From positions 1 through 28,652 of the forward strand of contig SOIC01000026.1 of NCBI GenBank assembly GCA_004377275.1: a stretch of DNA of 28,652 nt. The letters are read 5' to 3'. Positions 23,344 through 28,652 of the stretch are shown piece after piece. The notes below the pieces were generated by a model. It saw only the letters and a list, made by a program, of their open reading frames with translations. It had not been told where the DNA came from and searched no databases. The stretch is from Dehalococcoidia bacterium (lineage in GTDB: Bacteria; Chloroflexota; Dehalococcoidia; E44-bin15). Each line of letters begins with the position of its first letter. Position 1 is the first letter of the stretch. Made by a program: the position numbers and the translations under genes.

Positions 23344-24255
23344 ATGGGAATCAGACTTTATAAAAAGCCTGAGCTTGAAAACCCGGTTTTGATAGCTGGT
23401 TGGCCAGGAATTGGAAACATTGGGATAATAGCTGTCGACACTTTAAGGGGAATGGTAAGGGCAGAAGAATTTGGAGAGATAGAGTCCTGGGATTTCTTCT
23501 ATCCCAAGAAAGTTTCAATTAGAAATGGTGAATTGAAAGATCTAGAGTTTCCCAGTAACAAATTCTATTTCGTGAAGACTGAGAAAAGGGATTTGATATT
23601 CTTTATCGGAGAGGAACAGCCTACCGAGGGAGGAAAGGTCTATGCCGAAGGGACAAAGGCCTACCAGATGGCCAATCTAGTTTTAGATGTGGCCCTAAAG
23701 TTTGGATGTGGGAGAGTTTATACTTCCGGAGCAGCCGTTGCTCCCATCCATCATACCGTGAGGCCAAAGGTTTGGGCAGTTCCCAATAGCGAAGACTTGA
23801 TCGACGAGATAAAAAGCTATGAGAACACGTTATTGATGTCGGACATTGAGGGAAGAGGCGGGCAGGGAGCTATCACTGGACTAAACGGGCTTTTATTGGG
23901 AGTTGCCAAGAAGAGAGGTCTGGAGGCTATCTGTGTTATGGGCGAGATACCAGTTTATCTTCAGGGGTTTCCCCTTGCCTATCCAAAGGCTTCAAAATCG
24001 GTACTGGAGGTGCTAACTGTCACCCTGGGAATTAAAATCGACATGCAGGGAATTGCCGCGCTTGTTGAACGCAGCGAGAGTGAAATTGAGAGATTGTATG
24101 AGAGGTTCCCTCCAGAGATAAGAGAAGAGCTCGATAAATTAATATATGTGACTTATGCCGAGTCAACCGAGCCAGGACCGATAACCGATGAGGATAAGAA
24201 AAGGATCCTCGAAGATATTGACAAATTCTTTAAGAAAGAATCCAAGGAAGACTAA
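23344..24255 (+). CDS. PAC2-family protein (proteasome-assembly-chaperone-like fold)
   Basis: 303 residues, cytoplasmic. 'PVLIAGWPGIGNIGIIAVDTL', 'LIFFIGEEQPTEGGKVYAEG', 'VYTSGAAVAPIHH' and 'LNGLLLGVAKKRGLEAICVMGEIPVY' are typical of the PAC2 family (COG2047 type), which is widespread in archaea and actinobacteria and also found in Chloroflexota. The C-terminal 60 residues are charged and helical (ESEIERLYERFPPEI). ATG 23344 has AAGGAG 4 bp upstream; the frame runs back to 23290 without support. The next gene is a paralogue 2 bp later. The cellular role in bacteria is unknown. Confidence 0.82.
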   Translation: MGIRLYKKPELENPVLIAGWPGIGNIGIIAVDTLRGMVRAEEFGEIESWDFFYPKKVSIRNGELKDLEFPSNKFYFVKTEKRDLIFFIGEEQPTEGGKVYAEGTKAYQMANLVLDVALKFGCGRVYTSGAAVAPIHHTVRPKVWAVPNSEDLIDEIKSYENTLLMSDIEGRGGQGAITGLNGLLLGVAKKRGLEAICVMGEIPVYLQGFPLAYPKASKSVLEVLTVTLGIKIDMQGIAALVERSESEIERLYERFPPEIREELDKLIYVTYAESTEPGPITDEDKKRILEDIDKFFKKESKED

Positions 24256-24257
24256 AA

Positions 24258-25091
24258 TTGAGCGAAAAGCAACCCTTCAGAATCTATGAAAAACCAGAAT
24301 TACAAAGCTCATCCCTGGTGGTAGGTTGGAGTGAAGATGCTGGCAAGCTGGGGGCGAAAGTCATTGACTACCTGAATAAGAAACTGGGAGGCAAAGAGTT
24401 CGCAGAAATTGAACCTGCCGATTTCTTTTCTTTGGGGGGAGTTTCAGTAGAGGGTGATGTAGCTCAATTTCCAGAAAGCAAATTCTACTGGTGCCAACAA
24501 AAGAACTTGGTGGTTTTACAGAGTTACTCACCTAGATCTGACTGGCACAGGTTTATGGGCGCAGTCTTAGATGTGGCTGAACTCTACTGCCACGTGAAAG
24601 AGCTATATACCATCGGTGGGATGGTTTCTCTAAGTGCTCACACTGCTCCCCGGGAGTTGTTAGCAATAGCCAATTCACCGGAGATGAGAAAGGTCTTGAG
24701 TCAGTATGACATAGCCAGAGATTTTGATTATGAAACCCCGCCTGGCCAAAGACCGACCTTAAGCTCTTTTCTGCTGTGGGTAGCTAAAAGGAGAAATATG
24801 GCAGGGGCAAGCCTTTGGGTGCCAGTACCTTTTTATCTGGTATCTACTGAAGATCCCCAGGCCTGGAGAATAACCGTTGAGTTTCTTGATAAGAGGTTTG
24901 GTTTGGGGATTGATTTCAGAGACCTCGATGAAGAGGTGGCAAGGCAAAACGAGAAGATAGCTCAGGTAAGAATTCGTTTCCCTGAGATCGATGATTATAT
25001 CCGGAAGTTGGAAGGCAACCTGGGCGTGACTCAAGAGGAAAACGAGAAACTAGTAAAGGAAATTGAGGAATTCCTCAGAAAAAGAGATTGA
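24258..25091 (+). CDS. PAC2-family protein, diverged paralogue
   Basis: 277 residues. It aligns with the upstream gene throughout: 'FRIYEKPELQSSSLVVGWSED' against 'RLYKKPELENPVLIAGWPG', 'FAEIEPADFFSLGGVSVEG' against the 'EFGEIESWDFF' region, then 'YTIGGMVSLSAHTAPRE' and 'LDKRFGLGIDF'. The glycine-rich GIGNIG segment of the first copy is replaced by SEDAGKLG, so one conserved loop is lost. TTG 24258 follows AAGGAAG, 2 bp after the upstream stop. The two probably form a heteromer, as eukaryotic PAC1-PAC2 and archaeal homologues do; this is inferred. Confidence 0.75.
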   Translation: MSEKQPFRIYEKPELQSSSLVVGWSEDAGKLGAKVIDYLNKKLGGKEFAEIEPADFFSLGGVSVEGDVAQFPESKFYWCQQKNLVVLQSYSPRSDWHRFMGAVLDVAELYCHVKELYTIGGMVSLSAHTAPRELLAIANSPEMRKVLSQYDIARDFDYETPPGQRPTLSSFLLWVAKRRNMAGASLWVPVPFYLVSTEDPQAWRITVEFLDKRFGLGIDFRDLDEEVARQNEKIAQVRIRFPEIDDYIRKLEGNLGVTQEENEKLVKEIEEFLRKRD

Positions 25092-25111
25092 AGTCAGGTT
25101 ATTCCATTTGG

Positions 25112-25150
25112 CAAGGCAGGCTGTAGCATAGAAGCTCTAGCTACGATTAG
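25112..25150 (+). repeat. 39-bp repeat, copy 1
   Basis: 33 of 39 bases match 28503-28541, with the same GGCTGTAGCA and GCTCTAGCTA blocks around a variable 5-bp centre. It starts 20 bp after the second PAC2 gene. The rest of 25092-25300 holds no gene. Confidence 0.65.
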
Positions 25151-25300
25151 ATATGATTGAGCTAATAGGGATATGTGCCTAAATCAATGAAGTCATTAGT
25201 TTAAAACTACCCCTGCGTATTCCCAGAGGGCAAAATCTGCTTTACATAATCTCACCGTATGAGTGTGTGGCAGTTACACTTTTACACTAAGTGTTCGGGT

Positions 25301-25333
25301 TATAAGAGAGGAGCTACCCATTCTCGGGTAGCC
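25301..25333 (-). repeat. Hairpin repeat, copy 1 (after a DUF3303-like gene)
   Basis: The 33 bp are identical to 27670-27702 and contain the stem GCTACCC / GGGTAGC (7 pairs) with loop ATTCTC. The flank GCTCTTGAAATGCCGAACCC resembles the one at 25812-25836. It lies after the end of the gene at 25398 and may serve as a terminator. Confidence 0.75.
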
Positions 25334-25397
25334 CCCGCTCTTGAAATGCCGAACCCCTGAGTGCCCTGCCCCTGCAAAGAATGGACGCTTAGAGGGT

Positions 25398-25709
25398 TCA
25401 ACCCCTTGCTTTCTTTTCTACCTCTGCCACGCCGCCGATGGGCATGTCTATTACCGGAACGATATTTATATCCGCTCCAGCAAGCATCGCAGGGTAGTTG
25501 GCCGCGGCTAGCGCCTCAGCGCTCTCAGCCTCAGCGATGATGATGCTTACCCCTGTTCCCGATGGAAGACCAGAAACCGGATGCGCCAGACACACGTAGT
25601 TAGCCAACGTCTTGTACCCCGAAGGTGGAGCAGTATCCACCTTATCTTGGAGCTTTGCTAGCTCCGCTGCTTTACCCACATCCCAAACACTCATAACCAC
25701 AAACTTCAT
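25398..25709 (-). CDS. Small ferredoxin-like-fold protein, DUF3303-like (1)
   Basis: 103 residues. 'MKFVVMSVWDV', 'GYKTLANYVCLAHPVSG', 'GVSIIIAEAESAEALAAANYP' and 'INIVPVIDM' follow the beta-alpha-beta pattern of DUF3303 and related dimeric alpha-beta-barrel proteins. No catalytic residues can be named. AAAGGAGGAG lies just before ATG 25709. It is last of three such genes on this strand, after a 118-bp gap that holds a hairpin repeat. Substrate unknown. Confidence 0.65.
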   Translation of the reverse strand: MKFVVMSVWDVGKAAELAKLQDKVDTAPPSGYKTLANYVCLAHPVSGLPSGTGVSIIIAEAESAEALAAANYPAMLAGADINIVPVIDMPIGGVAEVEKKARG

Positions 25710-25780
25710 CTTACTCCTCCTTTGTTAATTTTATACCAGAAGGGCAGGACACCCAGAGGCATGGTGCTGAGCATACTCCT

Positions 25781-25812
25781 GGGGAGCTACCTCCGTCACC
25801 AGGTAGCCCCCC
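25781..25812 (-). repeat. Hairpin repeat, variant copy between the small genes
   Basis: GCTACCT / AGGTAGC stem (7 pairs, extended by GGGG/CCCC around one bulged A) with loop CCGTCACC. It shares the CTCTTGAtgtGCC-AACCCCT flank with the copy at 25301-25358 and so belongs to the same family with a changed loop and compensating stem. Its place after the gene at 25828 suits a terminator or attenuator. Confidence 0.65.
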
Positions 25813-25827
25813 TCTCTCTTGATGTGC

Positions 25828-26130
25828 CTAACCCCTAGCTTCCATCAATGCCTTTATATAGGCATCCCAATCCGAGAGTGCATATGCCTCCATATCGTTG
25901 TAGGGGGCCATAGGATTCTCAGCAATGGTTCGGCTTGCATCCTCGCCGGACTCTGCCTCCCAAATGACCGCGGCACGGTTCCAGCCTGGTATCCAGTAAA
26001 TCTCCTTGCATTTGCCTGCCTTCCGGTACTTCTCAATCCAGCTAAGGGCTGCAGTCAAAAGCTCCGTTTGTCTCTCTTGCGGAAGGGTTAGGAAAGCATC
26101 CTTTGTGCGGCTAATAATGAGGAACTTCAT
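25828..26130 (-). CDS. Small ferredoxin-like-fold protein, muconolactone-isomerase-like (2)
   Basis: 100 residues. 'MKFLIISRTKDA' at the start, 'LTAALSWIEKYRKAGKCKEIYWIPG', 'RAAVIWEAESGEDASRTIAENPM' and 'DMEAYALSDWDAYIKALMEA' match the muconolactone delta-isomerase-like / YciI-type small domain, with strand-helix-strand order. It ends in the same '-ARG' as the downstream gene. AAAAGGAGGAG precedes ATG 26130. A repeated leader element and a possible short leader frame (26149-26238) lie upstream. It may be an isomerase or a binding protein. Confidence 0.65.
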   Translation of the reverse strand: MKFLIISRTKDAFLTLPQERQTELLTAALSWIEKYRKAGKCKEIYWIPGWNRAAVIWEAESGEDASRTIAENPMAPYNDMEAYALSDWDAYIKALMEARG

Positions 26131-26235
26131 GACTTATCTCCTCCTTTTCTATATAATCTTTCGGGCTGTTGAAGTGCAACTAACCGACCGCTTCACCGCC
26201 CGCAGGTGAAGAAGCCAGCTTTGGTCTAGCATAGG

Positions 26236-26276
26236 CATCACCTCCCTCGCTTGCGAGATGTATGGTGAGCTAAGGG
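26236..26276 (-). promoter_or_regulatory. Repeated leader element, copy before small gene 2
   Basis: On the minus strand: CCCTTAGCTCACCATACATC, then a CTCGC-AA-GCGAG hairpin and GGGAGGTGATG. It resembles the element at 26664-26700. GGAGGTGAT matches the 16S anti-Shine-Dalgarno almost fully and runs into an ATG that opens a 29-codon frame (26238 down to 26149), ending 18 bp before the real gene. It could be a leader peptide or a mRNA regulatory site. Confidence 0.5.
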
Positions 26277-26302
26277 TACTGAGGATATCCCATAGTTCCT
26301 TA

Positions 26303-26599
26303 TTACTTAGTCAGGGCTTTTACCACTTCCTCGACCTGACTTATCGATGCGATAGGATGCACCTCGAAATTGACGAACGGAACATACTTTTGCGTCAGGT
26401 TAGCAATTTCCACCTCGGTTCCTTCAGCAACTACATATCCGTTAATTTCGCCAACGAATGCACCCCAATCCTTGGTTAAACCTTTCTGTATATCTTGCTT
26501 AACCATATCAATCAAGGCACCCCATCCAGTCCCTCTCTCTTTAGGACTCACAGGTACTTTAGTCCGGTCTATTTCCCAAAGTAACAGATACTTTCCCAT
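26303..26599 (-). CDS. Small ferredoxin-like-fold protein, DUF3303-like (3)
   Basis: 98 residues. 'MGKYLLLWEIDRTKVPVSPK', 'MVKQDIQKGLTKDWGAFVGE', 'GYVVAEGTEVEIANLTQKYVPFV' and 'FEVHPIASISQVEEVVKAL' give the DUF3303-like strand-helix pattern. GAAGGAGG lies before ATG 26599. It is the first gene after a strong promoter, with a leader of about 136 nt. Three different members of one fold in a row suggest a set that acts together, for example as hetero-oligomers or parallel small-molecule binders; no enzyme neighbour shows which. Confidence 0.65.
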   Translation of the reverse strand: MGKYLLLWEIDRTKVPVSPKERGTGWGALIDMVKQDIQKGLTKDWGAFVGEINGYVVAEGTEVEIANLTQKYVPFVNFEVHPIASISQVEEVVKALTK

Positions 26600-26663
26600 G
26601 GTCTTTTTCCTCCTTCTCTGCTAAATCTTTTGGCTAGAACTCGATTCTAAGGCTACGCAATAA

Positions 26664-26700
26664 CATCACCTCCCTTTGAGCGATGTGTAGTGAGCTAGGG
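26664..26700 (-). promoter_or_regulatory. Repeated leader element, copy before small gene 3
   Basis: On the minus strand: CCCTAGCTCACTACACATCG, CTCAA, then AGGGAGGTGATG. It opens a 10-codon frame (26666 to 26634, MLLRSLRIEF). Same layout as the element at 26236-26276 and at a similar distance before its gene, so it is probably a shared regulatory or leader-peptide module. Confidence 0.5.
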
Positions 26701-26741
26701 TTAATTCCGAAACATGCGCATTAGACTAGCGTGGTAGAGGA

Positions 26742-26770
26742 ATAATATTCCGTGGTTCACTTTTTGTCAA
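26742..26770 (-). promoter_or_regulatory. Strong promoter of the small-protein operon
   Basis: On the minus strand a perfect TTGACA (26765-26770), a 17-bp spacer and TATTAT (26742-26747). Transcription starts near 26735, so the leader covers the repeated element before small gene 3. Confidence 0.75.
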
Positions 26771-26937
26771 TATGTGAAGCATGGGTTTACCTGCTAATTA
26801 TCAATTGGCAGGGGGGGCAAGAACAGGTTTAAGAATGTGGCTGGAAATACTTTGCTATAGTATTAGCGTGATTAAAGTCACATACAAGCTTTAGCGCACA
26901 CGGTTATGATGAATAATAGTATCGGCGTAGAGCACCC

Positions 26938-26957
26938 GCTAATCGGCTAAGATTAGC
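26938..26957. terminator. 7-bp hairpin upstream of the large palindrome
   Basis: GCTAATC-GGCTAA-GATTAGC. No T-tract follows. It stands 23 bp before the 21-bp palindrome, and no gene lies between 26775 and 27266. Confidence 0.35.
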
Positions 26958-26980
26958 AGCAGAGCGGCTATACGTCATTT

Positions 26981-27026
26981 AAAACTATGCAATTTGCCGG
27001 CACCCGCCGGCAAATTGCATAGTTTT
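26981..27026. terminator. Perfect 21-bp inverted repeat with 4-nt loop, likely bidirectional terminator
   Basis: The left arm 26981-27001 and right arm 27006-27026 are perfect reverse complements; the loop is ACCC. The arms start AAAA and end TTTT, so in both directions a GC-rich stem is followed by a short T-run, as in a bidirectional terminator between two units on the same or opposite strands. A perfect stem of this length is unusual for a plain terminator. Confidence 0.7.
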
Positions 27027-27067
27027 CAGATAGCGACGGAGCTAGAATCTAAAGTTATCTAATGGTT

Positions 27068-27096
27068 AAGGGCCAAGGCAACATGCCTTGACCCTT
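27068..27096. terminator. Hairpin after the lipoprotein gene region
   Basis: A 13-position stem, AAGGGCCAAGGCA / TGCCTTGACCCTT, with one mismatch (C-A) and loop ACA. It lies about 170 bp beyond the lipoprotein stop on that gene's transcript; no gene is seen between 27027 and 27266. Confidence 0.5.
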
Positions 27097-27266
27097 CTTG
27101 TGATTGGTTTCAAATTAGGATTCATTAGGTGGAAATTTTATTTATTCGGCCATTATTTAACTCACCCTATCCAAATCCGCCTGGCTAGGCTACCGCTCAT
27201 AAGCGATTGCCGCGACTTTCCTCTGATGTCCTACTCTTGTGAGCACAACGTGCCACACGTACAACC

Positions 27267-27602
27267 TCAGCATGTGTTCCGCAGACAAACTACCCCCTCA
27301 GGGTCGCTGTTCACCTGCCACTCGCACTTGCTATCGTTGGACGGGATGCCCGCCATAAAGTCTGGAACGAGCTTTGACCACTCAATATCTCCTGGCTGGC
27401 CGTCAGCGGTGGGCCAATCTCCGTGCTCATCGTTGTAATCATTAAGGGCTTGCTGAATGGCATCCCTGGCTGGCACGCACGTCATCGTCACTGTTGGCAG
27501 CGGTGTCGGCGTAGGCGTTGGCGCTCCATCTCCACCACAGGCAAATGATGATACCAGCATAATGCCCAGAAGCAATACCACAGCAATACTTGCCTTCTTA
27601 AT
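27267..27602 (-). CDS. Small lipoprotein with Pro/Thr linker, likely ATT start
   Basis: 111 residues. The signal peptide KKASIAVVLLLGIMLVSSFA is followed by Cys (C-G-G-D-G), a lipobox with Phe in place of Ala/Ser, and a Pro/Thr linker (APTPTPTPLPTVT) common in Chloroflexota lipoproteins. The mature part, 'ARDAIQQALNDYNDEHGDWPTADG', resembles the short extracellular segment of pilin-like or substrate-binding proteins, and it has three further Cys. ATT at 27602 is chosen because AGGAGG lies 6 bp upstream and the transcription start (near 27624) excludes the ATG codons at 27635 and 27659. Function unknown. Confidence 0.7.
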   Translation of the reverse strand: MKKASIAVVLLLGIMLVSSFACGGDGAPTPTPTPLPTVTMTCVPARDAIQQALNDYNDEHGDWPTADGQPGDIEWSKLVPDFMAGIPSNDSKCEWQVNSDPEGVVCLRNTC

Positions 27603-27630
27603 TGTCTGCCTCCTGCCCTTTGTGGTGCCT

Positions 27631-27659
27631 AGCATACTCCGCGGCTCTTTGGCTGTCAA
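27631..27659 (-). promoter_or_regulatory. Promoter of the lipoprotein gene
   Basis: On the minus strand a perfect TTGACA (27654-27659), 17 bp and TATGCT (27631-27636). A similar GGAGTATGCT...GCACCA stretch occurs near 25765-25780. Confidence 0.7.
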
Positions 27660-27669
27660 TGCTGTGGGC

Positions 27670-27702
27670 TATAAGAGAGGAGCTACCCATTCTCGGGTAG
27701 CC
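27670..27702 (-). repeat. Hairpin repeat, copy 3 (before the lipoprotein promoter)
   Basis: Identical over 33 bp to 25301-25333. Here it stands upstream of a promoter rather than after a gene, so it is not simply a terminator of its neighbour. Confidence 0.75.
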
Positions 27703-28502
27703 TTCTATGATCCACTTGGCTCGGATGGCACTCCTAGCTCACACTCCTGCCGCTTGTCGCCGTGTGGCTATTTTCCGGACAAAGATACGCCAGATCCATT
27801 ACGGTAATAGAATTCTGCACTCGCAGCCTCCGCTCAGAAACACGAACCAGTATTAGCCCAAGTAATGTCACTGGCAAAATAAGAATGTATGAAAAGTCTA
27901 GAAACATACCCTAGCCTACGAGAAAGCATAGTGATATGGCAACAAGTATACAGCCCGCTAGTCCTAGCTTTATCATCGCTCTCTTAATCCTACCAATCTA
28001 AGCAGTATACCCGTGAAGTAGCCCATCGGATGACCGCTTTGAGATGCTTGACATACTTAGGTGAAGGTGTCTCTTTTCGTGGTAATATGCATCCATATAG
28101 TAGTGCAGGGGTATTTAAATATTGCACAGCGAGCTTTGTATGTCAATTTATCTAAAGCTCACTTAACCTCACTTTTCTTACATGAATTAATGATAGTAGA
28201 GGATGTGTTACAGTCCGCAGTGCACTTACCCTTGACTATCTCTTTTTAGACTAGATTTCCCTGCAGGAAAATGGTGAAAAAGGCACGAGTGGTCGGGTTC
28301 AAGAAGGTGGATAAATAAAAGCTGGCGGTAAACGCCTAGGGGCTTTGATATGGTGGGACATAGCTACATACAACTCAGTGCAATCCCCAGAAAGCAAAGT
28401 GTCAAGTAGCCTAGCTATGCATAAACATTATACGAACCAAGTTGAGTAAATGAGAATGCTATCGGCTTATATGCTAGCAGTCTGAGGGGCATCATTGCAT
28501 GA
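27703..28502. other. Intergenic stretch, no gene seen
   Basis: AT-rich, with many stops in all frames. The only longer frame (28061-28249, plus) has no ribosome site and no family features. Nothing else is recognisable here. Confidence 0.5.
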
Positions 28503-28541
28503 CAAGGTAGGCTGTAGCAGGAGAGCTCTAGCTATGATTAG
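28503..28541 (+). repeat. 39-bp repeat, copy 2
   Basis: Matches 25112-25150 at 33 of 39 positions, same orientation. It lies 69 bp from the tRNA-Glu 3' end, so the pair brackets the small-protein and lipoprotein region. Confidence 0.65.
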
Positions 28542-28610
28542 TAATGTTAAGCAAATTAAGCATCAACACAAAGAAGACGCTTACCGGCTATGAGAAGCTG
28601 GCTGAAGGAG

Positions 28611-28652
28611 TGGTGCCCCCAAGGGAACTCGAATCCCTGTCTCCAGCTTGAA
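28611..28652 (-). tRNA. tRNA-Glu(UUC), 3' part, cut by the window edge
   Basis: On the minus strand: TTC AA (anticodon and loop), GCTGG, AGAC, T arm AGGGA-TTCGAGT-TCCCT (five pairs), TGGGGGC, A and encoded CCA. This fits tRNA-Glu. The 5' half would lie past 28652. Because the visible part begins exactly at the anticodon, it could also be another 3'-half fragment. Confidence 0.75.

Overview
This is bacterial chromosomal DNA. The gene content fits an anaerobic, Dehalococcoidia-like member of the Chloroflexota: two class III CoA-transferases, a membrane Na+ decarboxylase beta subunit with a biotin-domain gamma subunit, small Fe-S proteins, SCP2-like and DUF3786 proteins, a Pro/Thr-linker lipoprotein, and many GTG/TTG starts. 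That placement is an inference from gene families; no rRNA or marker gene is present to prove it.

1-6.3 kb looks like a remodelled accessory island. It holds a GT4-type glycosyltransferase (592-1896) and a 1205-residue protein (2115-5732) that joins an N-terminal GT-A glycosyltransferase to a C-terminal GH130 mannoside-phosphorylase-like domain. About 126 bp covering the start of the giant gene is duplicated at 12-137. This copy directly abuts the decayed C-terminus of a tyrosine recombinase (138-224, minus), so a 1.9-kb segment carrying the GT4 gene lies between 126-bp direct repeats. On the right, 3' halves of tRNA-Lys(UUU) and tRNA-Pro(GGG), both starting in the anticodon loop, look like old integrase attachment sites, with a triple 11-bp repeat nearby.

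6.3-10.7 kb (minus strand): an SCP2-like protein; a fusion of a recombinase core-binding domain to GreA; and an operon running from DUF3786 through a 51-codon crotonase fragment, a 4Fe-4S protein and a ferredoxin to a Cys-containing protein.

10.8-17.3 kb: ftsH and an overlapping moaE-like gene without the usual C-terminal lysine motif. These are convergent with two CaiB/BaiF CoA-transferases, the upstream one frameshifted near its start. A DUF47 regulator and PiT phosphate transporter pair follows.

17.3-22.6 kb: archease and rtcB RNA ligase (RNA repair), then a biotin-domain membrane protein and OadB-type Na+ decarboxylase beta subunit, then a metallo-beta-lactamase-fold protein. Three copies of palindromic MITE-like repeats lie between these units.

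22.6-28.65 kb: a decayed gene, two tandem PAC2-family proteins, three small ferredoxin-like-fold (DUF3303/muconolactone-isomerase-like) proteins under one strong promoter with repeated leader elements, and a lipoprotein that appears to start at ATT. There are also several hairpin repeats, including a perfect 21-bp stem, and the 3' part of tRNA-Glu at the window edge.
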